A stretch of 64,000 nt of DNA from Annona cherimola. Its lineage: Eukaryota > Streptophyta > Magnoliopsida > Magnoliales > Annonaceae. Under the pieces are notes generated by a model. That model did no database searches, was not told where the DNA came from, and worked only from the letters and a program-made list of their open reading frames with translations. The translations under genes were made by a program, and so were the position numbers. Positions within the stretch are counted from its first letter, which is position 1; the number at the start of each line of letters is the position of its first letter. The stretch covers positions 74,480,224-74,544,223 of the forward strand of contig CM059971.1 in NCBI GenBank assembly GCA_030490835.1, written 5' to 3'. Shown here piece by piece: positions 45,745-57,159 of this stretch.

Positions 45745-46925
45745 ATGATTCTATAAAATATTATTATATTTAATATATATTTAAATGAATTTAAGCATTT
45801 TTTCATAATTTATACATGAATATATATCTTTATGAGCATATGCCTAAAATGCATGTCTTTTATTTTTTATGAAACTTGATCCGTTATCTAAAGACACGAT
45901 GGCAAAATAAAATGGAATGAGCGAATTTTCAATCAATTATTAAAATATTAAAATCGGAAAGGATTACATGAAAATGGTTTAATTTAAAACGTTACATATA
46001 TAGAAGGGGGACTCATAAATAATTTAATATGTTGAAATGGTGCTGGATGCATCACTCATCACTTATTCTAGTTTACAAACCTTTGCACAAATAATTTTTT
46101 ATTCAAAATTTTATCAAATACTAAACACACTTTTAGACTCATTCTGTAGCATAAATACCTTTAAAGTTTTTATTAGTTTGGTTGAAGTAGCATGTCGTAA
46201 TCATTATAATTGAACTTCAACCATAAAATGCTAATTTAATTATTATAAACAACAAAGATTATATTTAGGGTGTGTGTGGAAAGTGGAAAAACTTTTGATG
46301 AAAAATTTTTAATATAAAAGTTTTCGAATTGGTAGAAAATAATATGATATGGGTAATAATTAGAAGTAAAGAAAATAAAGATAAAATAGATAGCTAGTTA
46401 TATATGTAGTTGTGTAGAAATGATTGAAAAATAGGGTGGTTATATAAAAAGATATAAAAAAATAAAATTACAAAATATGGTAGTTATAGAGATTACAAAG
46501 TTTTAGTTAGAAAAGTTTTTTTGTTTGCCAAACATCTCCTTAATTAAAATGAAAAAGAATTTGTACCAAATTTCAAATTGTAAAAATAAATATATCATGA
46601 TAAAAATAATAAAATTTATTTATAGGAAGATTTTCATGCAATACTAGTTTCACAAAAAATATATTTCTCCGATTTTTTTTATACATATGCAAGCCTTCTT
46701 AGATCTCTCTTATTGAGATTTTTTTAAATTTATTTGGTATTTTATTTTAATATTTGAAAATAGAAAAAATGAATTCGATTACATGCACCTAGGTCATCTT
46801 TTAATCAATTTTCAAAAATCCATATAAAATATTAAATAATTTTAAAAATTAAATATTGTAATTTTATTTAATTTTAAAATTGTATTTTCAACATATAAGA
46901 AGTCTAGAAATCATTAAGATGCAAG
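45745..46925. repeat. Tandem duplicated unit, copy 1 (with MITE)
   Basis: Apart from the MITE at 46268-46539, this unit matches 46927-47790 in order throughout: CTATAAAATATTATTATATT, ATATGTTGAAATGGTG, TTATTAGTTTGGTTGAA and AAATAAATATATCATGAT. It is non-coding, and the copies are clearly diverged by eye. Confidence 0.8.
46268..46539 (+). mobile_element. MITE family A copy with empty-site proof
   Basis: The 272-bp element (GGGTGTGTGTGG to CAAACATCTCC) has TTA at 46265-46267 and 46540-46542. The sister unit reads TTATATTTAATGAAAATG at ~47440-47457, with no element and a single TTA, so the MITE arrived after the duplication, or was lost precisely from the sister copy. Confidence 0.88.
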
Positions 46926-46926
46926 T

Positions 46927-47790
46927 AAATGATTTCTATAAAATATTATTATATTTTAATATATATCTAAATGAATCTAAGCATTTTTCATACTTACACA
47001 TGAATATATATTTTTCAAGCAAACGCATATAATGCACGTCTTTGATTTGTATGAAACTTGGTCTCTTTTATAAACAAATAATATCTAATAGAATGGAATG
47101 AGTGGATTTTCAATTAATTATTAAAATATCAAATGTGAAGAAGATTATACGAAAATAGTTCAATTTAATTTATTACATATAGAGAAAGGGGACCCATAAA
47201 TAATTCAATATGTTGAAATGGTGATGGATACATCACTTATCACTTATTCCTTTTTAAAAATGTCTACACTAATAATTTTTCATTCAAAAGTTTTATAAAT
47301 ACTAAACACACTTCTAGACGCATTTATGCATCTAAATGCTTTGAAAGTTTTTATTAGTTTGGTTGAAATAACATATTGGAATCATTATAATTGAACTTCA
47401 ACTATAAAATAATAAATTAATTATTATAAATAACAAGGCTTATATTTAATGAAAATGAAAAAGAATTTGTACAAAATTTTAAAATTGTAAAAATAAATAT
47501 ATCATGATGAAAATAAGAAATTTTTTACGAGTAGATTTTCTATGCAACACTAGTTTCCCAAAAATATATTTCTTGGAATTTTTTTTATTTTTAATACATA
47601 TGAAAGACTTCATATGTCTTTCTTACTAAAAATTGAGATTTTTAAAATTTATTTGGTGCTTTATTTTGATGTTCGAAAATAGATAAAATGGATCCGGATT
47701 CATGCACCCTAGGTCCTTTTTAAATCAATTTTTAACAATCTAAATAAAATACTAAATAATTTTAAAAATTATCTAACTTTACAAAAAGAA
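46927..47790. repeat. Tandem duplicated unit, copy 2 (empty site)
   Basis: About 865 bp, directly adjacent to copy 1 and in the same orientation. Confidence 0.8.
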
Positions 47791-48124
47791 AGAGCTAGGT
47801 ATAGAATGAATATGTATAAAAAAACCAAATGCAAAAAATAATATTTTTGGGAGGTGTCCTGTTTATTAGCTGCTATATGGAATGGTGAGACTTTATTTAA
47901 AGAAGCTCAATCTAAAGTAAGCATGTGCTTTGAACTTTGATGCAAATATTTGCATTACTTATTTTTTAGTTTTGTTCAAACTTTTCTGGCATTAATATAT
48001 GGGTTCAAAGATGTATATATTACTTATAAATAAATAATAAAATAAAAAATTTCAATGGCTCAAACACTAGATAATTGAATTTTTTATTTCCAATATTCAA
48101 AAATAAATATTAGACATTCTCCAA
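47791..48124. other. Intergenic, nothing recognised
   Basis: AT-rich spacer between the tandem unit and a MITE. Confidence 0.3.
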
Positions 48125-48404
48125 GGGTGTGTTTGGCAATGAGTATAAAATATCAAGTTAAAACTTTTCAATTTATAACTTTTCACTCTTCATAACTACT
48201 ATATTTTTTAATTATTTTTTTACATTTTCCTATACGCTTATCTTACTTTTCAATCATTTCCTCACAATTACCTATATAATTAACCTATCTATTTTAGCTT
48301 TATCCTCTTTACTCCTAATCATTACCCCTATCAGATCACATTATTTGACAACTTTTACTTTCCAAAACTTTTCACTAAAAATTTTATCCATGTCTAAGCA
48401 CACC
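48125..48404 (-). mobile_element. MITE family A, reverse copy abutting the Athila-like LTR
   Basis: It starts GGGTGTGTTTGGCAATGAG and ends GTCTAAGCACACC. The next base starts the LTR (TGATGCGTACC), so the retrotransposon seems to have inserted at the very end of the MITE. Confidence 0.7.
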
Positions 48405-50857
48405 TGATGCGTACCAAGTGCTTATCGTTAAGAGCACTATGATCACCAGTTTAATTAAAATTAACTGAAACATATTAAAGCTACCATTATGCGGGTGATA
48501 GTGTAGAATAACGGTGAGTCGGGTCGAATCCACGAGAGGCTATATAATTTTGAATTATTTTAAGCAAAAATAAAAGAGAAAAGTGAGAGAGGATGTAGAG
48601 AAGAGAAAGAAAGAAATTAGAGATAAAGGAGAAGAAATTAGAGAGAGAAGAAAAGAGAATTAGAAAAAGAGAAAAGAAAAGAGAGAAAGCAGATAAAGAA
48701 GAGAGAGAAAGAGACAGAGAAAGGAGAGGAGAAATTGCAATTAACTAAAATTAAATCTAAACTAGGACAGTAATTAAAAGACTACAGAAGTACAATTTAA
48801 TCTACGAAAACAGGAATGAAAATTGCATTAAATTTAATTTGAATATTACAATGCATAAAGCGGTAAATCTACACTAAACATTACAAATCTAAAATTAACA
48901 ACCACAAAGCATTAAAGAAAAAAACTATAACTAAAAGAAAATTTATTTACCCCAATTCTTGCTCGAAGACCACTCTCTTTGAGGAGCATTCCAAGCCCTT
49001 GGAGCATTACCCACTTGGCAAAGGTCCCACATAAATGGGTCCCACTTCAAGGGGTTGAAGAGTGTTGTGTCTTGGGATGAGTAGAGGGCCCATGCTTTTA
49101 TAGATGTGTGAGGGACCCAATGACCGAACTTGAATCTGATGTGGGATTCTTATGAAGGGCCCCTTTTAGCATAGCTGCTCTTGGTCGTTTCCTCTTGTTG
49201 CATGAACTTGGCCAGTTGGAAAAGGGATCGTGGCTAGATAAGGCTGTTTCTGCTCGATTCCAGCTTTGAAAAATGGGGTTTAAAAGGAGGCTGCCGGTTT
49301 TCCAGCGATGGCTGAAAGGGGGTTTTAGAGATTCTGGTGATGGAGGTCTGCCAATCTACTCGGCTGGTGATTTTTGGAAGTTGCTATGCTTGGAGCTTTG
49401 GCCGGCCGCGTGGATGATGCTTAGCTCGTTGCCTGTGCGTATGGGTTCTGTTTTCATTACTGCATGAATGGCATAGTTGCTGCCGGGCGGTGGTTTATTT
49501 GGAAGTTTAGGCAGCTGGAATTGTTTCATTCCGTCACTGGGATAGAGATGCTGTTTAGTGGCTGTAGACTTGGATTGAGGCAAGTTGGTTACAAATCAAA
49601 ACCCGGTTGATGAACTTTGGGGTCGAGTGGTGAGTTGTTGAAAATCCAACTAATGCAGGGACGACTGCAATTTTGGGGCTTTCGGATTCTTTTGATTGCT
49701 CACATGGCAGCTGCTTGGCTGGTGCAGATAGAGAAGATGTCGCCGCTTGGTTTGGCTGCAATTCCTTTTTTTTATCGGTGCCAACTGCTATTGATTGTGT
49801 GGGCATGGGCAGCTTCTACTTGATGGCGAGTTTTCCAAGCCGCAGAGAATCGAGAATGCTGGTTGCTCGGAGCTAGGGAATTTCTTCAAATTGTTGCTTC
49901 CAGAAATTGGAAAATGGGATCAGAGGTTCGGTTGATGGATTGCCGAACGGTGAGCTGGCATTAAAATTAGGCTGCTGCTACTTGTAGCTGGTGAAACAGA
50001 GAAGGGGCATTGGTTGCTAGGTTGCTATGTTGCCGTCAATTTTCGGTGGAGAGAAGATGGGGGAAAATTGACAGCTTGAGATTTGTGGAGATGGGTCTTG
50101 CGAATTCGGAGGCTGCTTAAAATCCATTAGATGCAGGGGCGGTTGGTGATGGCTTGGGAATGAAATGGGTGTCGTGCCATTTCTGCTTAAAATTAGGGAC
50201 AATGAATCATGCTTGAATGGACGGCATTGCTGGATTTTTCTGCCGTGAATGGGTTCGCGGGCATGGATGGTGTTCGACCGGATTTAGCTTGGTGCTTGGC
50301 TGCTTGGATGATTCTGACAGTTCTATTGGCCAATCATTGCCGGCTGCCTTGCTGTTGTTGACGGGTGCCGGAATCGATCGATTTCTGCTTTTGGGCTGCC
50401 GAAAGATGGTTTGATCGGTGCTGAATCATGGCTGCCGAATTTGGGAAAGATGGAGCACCAGAATATGGTGCTCCGACGGTGCTCCAACCGTCTGTACTTA
50501 TGCAGAAAATAAAAACGTAAATTTGATCATTTTAATAAGCCCACATAGACTTTTAATTTACTTTTGAGCCCTTTTTAAATTTATTTTATTAAATTTTATC
50601 TCAAGATTTCATAACATTTTACTTTGTACCCATATTTCAAAGTTAGCCTATTTAATTCCTTTTAGCATGTGTAATTATTTTTATAATTTGATATTTTCAA
50701 AATATTGCAAAATGACCCATTTTATAGCAAAATTAAGGATTTTATGAAAAATATAATTTTCACTAAATTTCACTTAAAACATGTATTTAATTAACATTTT
50801 AATATTTAATTGTGCGAATTTAACATGAAATTAAATGAAAAATTTTTAGACTTGTCA
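48405..50857 (-). repeat. 3' LTR of the Athila-like element
   Basis: The 2453-bp LTR starts TGACAAGTC on its own strand (from 50857) and ends GGTACGCATCA (48405). A minus-strand TATA box (CTATAAAAGC, 49094-49103) and the late GTGGATTCGACCCGACTCAC block (48512-48532) are standard landmarks of this group. Its middle (49250-50480) is GC-richer and yields several spurious frames. ACACC at 48400-48404 is the presumed target duplication, but the partner is lost. Confidence 0.8.
49094..49103 (-). promoter_or_regulatory. TATA box of the Athila-like LTR
   Basis: CTATAAAAGC on the minus strand, in the 3' LTR. Confidence 0.5.
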
Positions 50858-50874
50858 CGCCCCCCAACTTAAAC
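50858..50874 (-). other. Polypurine tract
   Basis: GTTTAAGTTGGGGGGCG on the minus strand ends exactly where the LTR's TG starts. It would prime plus-strand DNA synthesis. Confidence 0.7.
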
Positions 50875-51984
50875 ATTGCTAGTCCCTTAGCAATGGAAAT
50901 AGTTTAATATATAATTCTTTTTTCTTTTTCTTTTTCTTTTTTCTTAAATCATATTGTACTACTAATTTTTATAACAATCTAGATGCACTGCTAATAATGA
51001 TGGTAAGCTTTAGAAGTAAATTTCTTTAGTAAATATGAGTAAAAATATCTCATGATGCTTAAAAGAGTATATAGCACATGAATATATGAACTACTGAACA
51101 AAGGGGCATTAGATAAATTATTTTCAGCTTATCCAAGCTTAAGCAACATTCATATCAAAATTATGATAGTGACAGTATATATATATATTTTTTAATTTTT
51201 ATCTTCATTTTTTTCTTCCCCTTACCATATTTTAGGATATCTGGGGTTTTCCTCTTTTTCTTCTTTTTTTTTTTACATTTTCCCCTCACCGTATTTCAGG
51301 ATATCTAGGGATTTTTCTTTTCTCTTTTTTTTTATTCTCCCCTCACCATATTTCAGGGCATCTGGGGATCTACAAATTTTTTTAACTAATAGCTATCAAT
51401 TGAAATGATATTAAAGGTTACTTACTTGGATGAGAGAGAAAAATTATATTATCATAGTGCCCGCAAGGTTCATTGGCGTGTAAGTGCAATCAGTGCTAAC
51501 AGAATTTTAAAAACATCATGAAAATATTTTACAAATATCACTAATTACAGTTTTCTTCTTCACTTACTACCAAGCATAGCAGTGCACTTTGATTTATCTC
51601 CATATTTTTATTTTTTTATTTTATTTTTTATTATTATTTTTTTAATATTTTATATATTTTTTAACACATTTTTTTAATTATATATTTTTTTAAATTTTTT
51701 TTAAAAAAATCAAGTTAAACAAACTAGACCCCCCAACTTAAATATCGCTATCTTTAATAAACATGCACAAAATATAATTTTATGAAAATAAGATAGCAGG
51801 GAAGGAGACAACCTGGGGTGTAATTTTGTAATTGAACAATGCAATTGTTGATTTATCAACAATATTCTCCTGCAACAAAATATTCTTTTCCTGCAAAAAG
51901 AAACAAACATATATGGAAAATATTGGGTTGCCTCCCAATCAGCGCTAAGTTTAACGTCTTCAGCCAGACGTTGTGAAGTTTAGC
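50875..51984 (-). other. 3' non-coding region of the Athila-like element
   Basis: About 1.1 kb without an ORF. It holds three direct copies of a ~25-bp motif (core CACCATATTTCAGGATATCT) at 51222-51246, 51286-51310 and 51343-51367 in T-rich spacers, a second polypurine-like sequence (AAGTTGGGGGGTC on the minus strand, 51729-51742), and the GGTTGCCTCCC motif at 51925-51972 just after the integrase stop. Confidence 0.65.
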
Positions 51985-53200
51985 TCAATGAGGGTCAATC
52001 AGTCCAACCTTTTCAATAATCTTATCATTAGAGATGTCCTCAATATATGGTTTAAGTCGTTGACCATTCGCTGTAAAAATATTTCCACTCTTCGGGTCAC
52101 GAATTTTCACAGCACCACAGGAAAATACTTCATCCACAATGAAAGGTCCATCCCAACGAGATCTTAATTTTCCAGGAAATAGACGTAATTTTGAATTAAA
52201 TAACCACACTTTTTGGTTGGGCTCAAAGGTTTTTCTAGATATATGTTTGTCATGAAATATTTTCATTTTGCTTTTATAAATTTGAGAATTTTCATACGCT
52301 TCTTTGCGTAATTCTTCCAACTCATTTAATTGCAGCTTTCGATGTGCTCCTGCATTATTTAAATCCAAATTGTATTGCTTGATAACCCAATAAATCTTAT
52401 GTTCTAATTCCACAGGAAGATGACAAGTTTTTCCATATACTAACCTGAAAGGAGACATTCCAATAGGAGTTTTAAATGCTGTTCTATAGGCCCATAATGC
52501 ATTATCTAATCTGTCTGACCAATCCTTACGATCGGGCCTAACATTCTTTTGCAATATATTTTTAATCTCCCTATTAGAAACTTCTACTTGACCACTGGTT
52601 TGAGGATGGTAAGCTGTGGCTATCTTATGGGTGATTCTATATTTCTTCAGTAGGGCTCTAAACTGGTAATTGATAAAGTGTGTTCCTTCATCGCTAATGA
52701 TGGCCCTAGGGAATCCAAATCGAGAAAAAATATTTTTTTGGATGAATTTTAAAACTACCTTGTGATCATTAGTCCTAGTTGCGGCAGCCTCAATCCATTT
52801 AGATACATAGTCTACGGCCACTAAGATGTATTCATATCCATAGGATGGTGGAAATGGACCCATAAAATCTATTTCCCATACATCAAATATTTTAACGACA
52901 AAAATAGGGTTCAAAGGCATCATATTTCTTTTTGTAATATTTCCTATTGCTTGACATTTAATGCAAGATTGGCTAAAGTTGTAGGTATCTTTAAAAAGAG
53001 TTGGCCAATAAAAACCACATTGCAACACCTTTTTCTTTCCTGAAAAGTGTCCCCTACATTCAAGATTATGACAAAAATTCAAAATACTTTGTTATTCATT
53101 TTCCGGAACACATCTGCGAATAATATTATCAGAACAAATTTTAAAAAGTTCTGGATCCTCCCAAATATAATATTTATCTCGAGCAAAGAATCTATCTCTT
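51985..53200 (-). pseudogene. Integrase (Athila-like)
   Basis: The frame 51985-53082 gives 365 residues. The HHCC zinc finger has H5, H12, C40 and C43. The DDE core has D72 (WEIDFMGP), D131 (IISDEGTHF) and E167 ([10 protein letters not shown]), so the D-D-35-E spacing is intact. Near the C-terminus [11 protein letters not shown] is the GPY/F-type module. The first codon of the open frame is TTG. The true upstream part is cut by stops at 53092-53094 and 53212-53214, which separate it from RNase H. Integrase would insert the cDNA into the genome; in this copy it could only be made by readthrough. Confidence 0.9.
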
Positions 53201-53269
53201 TCTTGCTTTGTCTAAACTTTTGGAATCTGTCCCACTGCTTTATAATTGACAATGTGTGCAAACCATGGG

Positions 53270-53655
53270 GGTGATGTTTGAGTAATGGCTAAAAGATGCT
53301 CATCTGGAAAAGAGTCATTTATAGATATGCTCTCTGGTGTAATGATTCGAGAAAGATGATCAGCTACTACATTTCCAGAACCCTTTTTATCTCGAATTTC
53401 AAGATCAAATTCCTGTAATAAGAGAATCCATCTAATAAGTCTTGGTTTTGCCTCTTTTTTAGATAATAGATATTTTAAGGCTGAATGATCTGAGTAGATA
53501 ATAACTTTGGCTCCTAGTAGATAAGAACGAAATTTTTCAAGGGCAAATACTACTGCAAACAGTTCTTTTTCTATGGTGGTGTAGTTGATTTGGGCATCAG
53601 TAAGTGTATGACTTGTATAGTAAATGACAACTGGCCTCTTATTTACCCTTTTACC
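53270..53655 (-). pseudogene. RNase H domain, frameshifted
   Basis: In a frame different from the reverse transcriptase the minus strand reads the usual sequence from [14 protein letters not shown] through FRSYLLG and [12 protein letters not shown] to NVVADHLSR. At the junction (~53640-53655) there is a nonsense codon and a one-base shift. The domain would have removed the RNA template during reverse transcription. Confidence 0.8.
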
Positions 53656-54226
53656 CTAAAATAGCCCCAACAGCAAAGTCAGAGGCATCATACATAATTT
53701 CAAATGGTATGGACCAATCAAGGGATTGAAGAATTGGAGCTTTAGTTAATGCTTCTTTTAATAGCTCAAATGCCTTTAAACAAGACTCATCTAGGTTAAA
53801 TGGGAAATCTTTACATAGTAAACTTATTAACGGTCTAGAAATTTTAGAAAAATCTTGAATAAATCGGCGATAGAAACCAGCGTGACCAAGGAATGATCGA
53901 ACTTGTCTCACTGAGATTAGAGGAGGTAGATTAATAATTAAATCGATTTTAGCTTTGTCTACTTCTATCCCTCGTTCTGATACTATATGGCCAAGAACTA
54001 TTCCCTCATTAACCATAAAATGACTTTTTTCCCAACTCAATACTAAATTCTTTTCTATGCATCTTTTTAACACTTTTTCTAAATTTTCCAAACAAATGTC
54101 AAATGAATTACCAAAGAGTGAAAAATCATCCATAAAGATTTCAAGAAATTCCCCTACCATATCTGAGAAGATTGCCATCATACACCATTGAAAGGTTGTC
54201 GGTGCATTGCATAGCCCGAATGGCAT
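53651..54226 (-). pseudogene. Reverse transcriptase, C-terminal part
   Basis: 191 codons. It starts in the MPFGLCNAPTTFQ motif. The catalytic YXDD-equivalent is FMDDF (D33, D34) and is intact. LGHAGFYRRFI marks the connection to RNase H. Trp replaces the usual Arg after TFQ. The frame ends at TAA after AVGAILG. Confidence 0.88.
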
Positions 54227-54810
54227 TTCCTAAATGCAAATATGTCGTATGGGCAAGTAAAGGTGGTCTTTTCTCGATCTTTTGGATAAATAGCAACTTG
54301 ATTGTATCCTGAATATCCATCTAGGAAACAAAAGTATTTTTTATCTGCTAATTTTTCTAGGATTTGATCAATGAATGGGAGTGGAAAATGATCTTTCTTA
54401 ATCATAGCATTTAATTTTCTATAATCAATACAAACTCTCCATCCTGTGGTCAACCTAGTGGGTACTGCTTCACCTTTTTCATTGTTTATTACTATGCGTC
54501 CATATTTTTTTGGTACTACTTGGGTTGGGCTTACCCACTTATTATCAGAAATTGGATAAATGATTACAACTTCCTTTTTCACTACCTCTTTCATAATGGA
54601 GTTTAACCTTCTTTGCATTTCTCTGCTAGGTTTAGCATTTTTCTCTAAGTATATGCGATGCATGCAAATAGATGGACTAATTCCTTTCAAATCAGCCACT
54701 GACCAACCTATAGCACTCTTATGCACTCTAAGAATATCAACAAGTTGTTTCTCTTGAGTTATGGTTAGATTTGAGGCTATTACTACTGGTAGTGTTTGAT
54801 TAGGACCCAA
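54227..54810 (-). pseudogene. Reverse transcriptase, N-terminal part
   Basis: The upstream half holds YPISDNKWVSPTQVVPKK, GWRVCIDYRKLN and FLDGYSGYNQ (the first catalytic Asp region). One base is missing at ~54228, just before the MPFG motif, so the two halves are in different frames. Confidence 0.88.
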
Positions 54811-54936
54811 AAATTCATACTTAAGAGAGGTAGGTAGAGATTTAAGCTCAAGTTGTGGTGGTGACTCAATAGATGGAGGTGATGGCTAAGATTGCAAAAT
54901 TGGTAAAGGTTCAACAGTATTCCAATTGTTAAAAGA

Positions 54937-55548
54937 CTAAGGGCAATCATTTAAAGCATCTACCTCGTTTATGGAATCATGTTCAAAATTTAGAGTGAAG
55001 CTTGACAAATCATTAATAATGTCAACCGTAAGACACCCTTCATCACAGTTTGGGTACTTAGAAGCTTTAAAAAAATCAATTCTAAATTTTTCACCTCCAA
55101 ATGAGATATCCATTATACCAGTTTCACAATTAATATTAGCTTTTGCTGTGGCTAAGAAATGCCGCCCTAAAATAATTGGTGCATTGTTTAGCTCTGAATT
55201 GGAGGTCATGTCAAGAATAAGAAAATCCACTGAAAAATAATAATCATTAATTTTTATTATAACATCTTCAACAAGTCCTCGTGGGGTTTTTACTGATCTG
55301 TCTGCAAGTTGTAGAATGACTGAAGTAGGTTTTAATTCTCCTGTATTAAATTTTTCATAAACAGAAGTGGGTAAGAGATTAACACTAGCCCCAAGATCCA
55401 AAAGTACTTTATCAAATGTTATTTTGCCTACGTCACAAGAAATGAGTGGGGTACCAGGATCTTTTAACTTTTGTGGAAGTTTGTCAAAAATTGCTGCACT
55501 CGTCTCTACTGGGAGCATGATCTTTTGGGGAGCGGAACGAGGTTCTCT
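54937..55548 (-). pseudogene. Aspartic protease of the Athila-like element
   Basis: The retroviral-type aspartyl protease is visible from KLPQKLKDPGTPLISCDVG to the active-site loop LLDLGASVNLLP (D41 of the 193-codon frame) and further to ILGRHFLATAKANIN. In-frame stops at 54937-54939 and 54886-54888 separate it from the reverse transcriptase, and one at 55549-55551 from gag. The three would otherwise share one continuous frame. Confidence 0.85.
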
Positions 55549-55551
55549 CTT

Positions 55552-56230
55552 TTAAGTGCATAGGTCTTTTAAGAATTTTGCATAGGCTGGAACATGTTTG
55601 ATGACATCAATAAGAGGAATGTTAATATTAACTTGTTTGAACAATTCCATCATTTCCTCATTTTGTGCGAGCTTTTGCTTACTGGCGGATATAGCTTTTA
55701 AGGCACTCGGGAAAGGGGCTACAGGTTGATATTTACTGGGGTCTTTATCTATTATTTCTTTCCCTTTATCTTCTCCCCCCAACTTGGTTTTTACTAATTC
55801 TTCATCATCTTCTAAAATTTCTTCTTGTTTCATTTGACTAGAATTTTCATTAATGACTCTAGATTTATATGGGTCTTCTAAGATTTTACCACTTCTTAAA
55901 GTAAAAATCGTCCTTGCATTTTCAAATTGTGGGTTTTTTAATATGTCTGGCTTATTTTGAAAATCTGGAGGATAATTTCTTGGATTGGGTATTAGTTGAC
56001 TAGGTAGATGTCCTACCTCTCTTCTCCTATTTGCTTCAGCTATCTGACCTATCTGGTTTTCTAAATTAGATATCGATTGACCCACATGACTTTCTAACTT
56101 AGATATAGATTGTTGGAAAAAAAAATTTAATTCTGCAAATTTCTCATTAACATCATTAGCTGGAGAAGGTGGTTGGTAGTTTGATGAATAATTGGCTTGT
56201 GACTCAATTTGTGGTCCTTTTGAGTACGCA
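55552..56230 (-). pseudogene. Gag, C-terminal part
   Basis: The minus-strand frame is open from ~56226 and runs about 225 codons. It contains two tandem heptad-like blocks (SISKLESHVGQ and SISNLENQIGQIAEA, a coiled coil) and the conserved RREVGHLPSQLIPNPR and TLRSGKIL text of Athila gag tails. The capsid domain and any zinc knuckle upstream are missing because the element is truncated. Confidence 0.82.
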
Positions 56231-57135
56231 CAGATTTTAAACTAAATCTTACAATTTGAAAAGTTGAGAATAATATAAATTAGAATCATAATTTGAACAT
56301 TTTTATACCACCAAGATTTTTTTAAGACTTATAAAAAAATAAAGACTATAACAGATATAAAAATTCATGGGGTTATAAATTAATAAAAAACAACAGTAGC
56401 ATATGGTAAATTTCAAAGTTATGAAATTGGGCAATTAATTTCCATTCAAATGCATAACAAATAATAGTAGCAAATTAGCAACACCTTATCTATCAAAAAA
56501 ATTTGACTAATAGCATGAACAGGAAACTAGCATTTAGCAAATCGGGAAGCAAATCACTAAACTATTCATAGCAATTAGCAAATAAGAAAGCAAATTGCAA
56601 CCACATGAAAACGAAAGCAATCTATTTGGTCATGAACAACTTAAAATCATTACAAATAGGGAAGACCGAAAGAAACTGGGATACACGTAGTGCTTACTTA
56701 CCTAACAGGCTAATCCCAATCAACAGATGTTCCAACCAAGCTCGACCAAATAGGAAGAGATGGAAAGCCGACCATGATCATAAGGGAATGAGAGTGATCT
56801 TGCAGCTGGGCAACTGGACTATTAAATCACTTTTATACTATTTATTTTGGATAATAATTAATGAGAATTTAAGTGTTTAAGATTATTTGAATTATATTTA
56901 ATTAATTTAGCTTTATTTACTATAAAATATTCATAACTAGGTGAAATCGACGTAAAACATGCATGATTCTTGAAAAGTTGAAGCATGAGGACCAAGACCT
57001 CACTCAATTTGATGATTTTGAAGAATTAAAAGGAGGTAAAATAGTGATCAAAGCAACTTAGAATGTGTTTCACCCAAGTCCTAAAAGCTTAGGTCTGGTA
57101 AATAATTTTCAGAGCAAGCATAGTACTCCAGAGTG
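56231..57135. other. Unassigned spacer between two gypsy elements
   Basis: AT-rich. The part 56480-56620 has several TAGCAAATYAGCAA and GAAAGCAAAT words, a loose repeat. Nothing links it to either neighbour and no gene was found. The 91-codon frame at 56605 has no recognisable feature. Confidence 0.35.
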
Positions 57136-57136
57136 C

Positions 57137-57156
57137 CACATGGTTTGAACCATATG
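57137..57156. repeat. 20-bp near-palindrome
   Basis: CACATGGTTTGAACCATATG. The same type of palindrome recurs at 57918 and 60180-60261. Confidence 0.6.
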
Positions 57157-57159
57157 GAT

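Larger units (their letters stand above)
48405..56230 (-). mobile_element. Athila-like Ty3/gypsy element, 5'-truncated and decayed
   Basis: Order on its own strand: gag C-terminal part, protease, reverse transcriptase, RNase H, integrase, ~1.1 kb of non-coding DNA, polypurine tract and 3' LTR. The FMDDF reverse transcriptase, SNREIK integrase text and post-integrase GGTTGCCTCCC motif fit the plant Athila/Tat branch. The N-terminal gag, primer-binding site and 5' LTR are missing: homology stops abruptly at ~56230. At least five stops and two frameshifts break the polyprotein, so the copy is inactive. No env-like ORF was found. Confidence 0.9.

Noticed and set aside
49273..50414. Several 60-80 codon frames on both strands
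   Set aside because: They lie in the GC-richer part of the Athila-like 3' LTR; no start context, no family.
50875..51984. Env-like ORF downstream of integrase, as reported in some Athila elements
   Set aside because: No open frame of useful length on the minus strand; only non-coding motifs.
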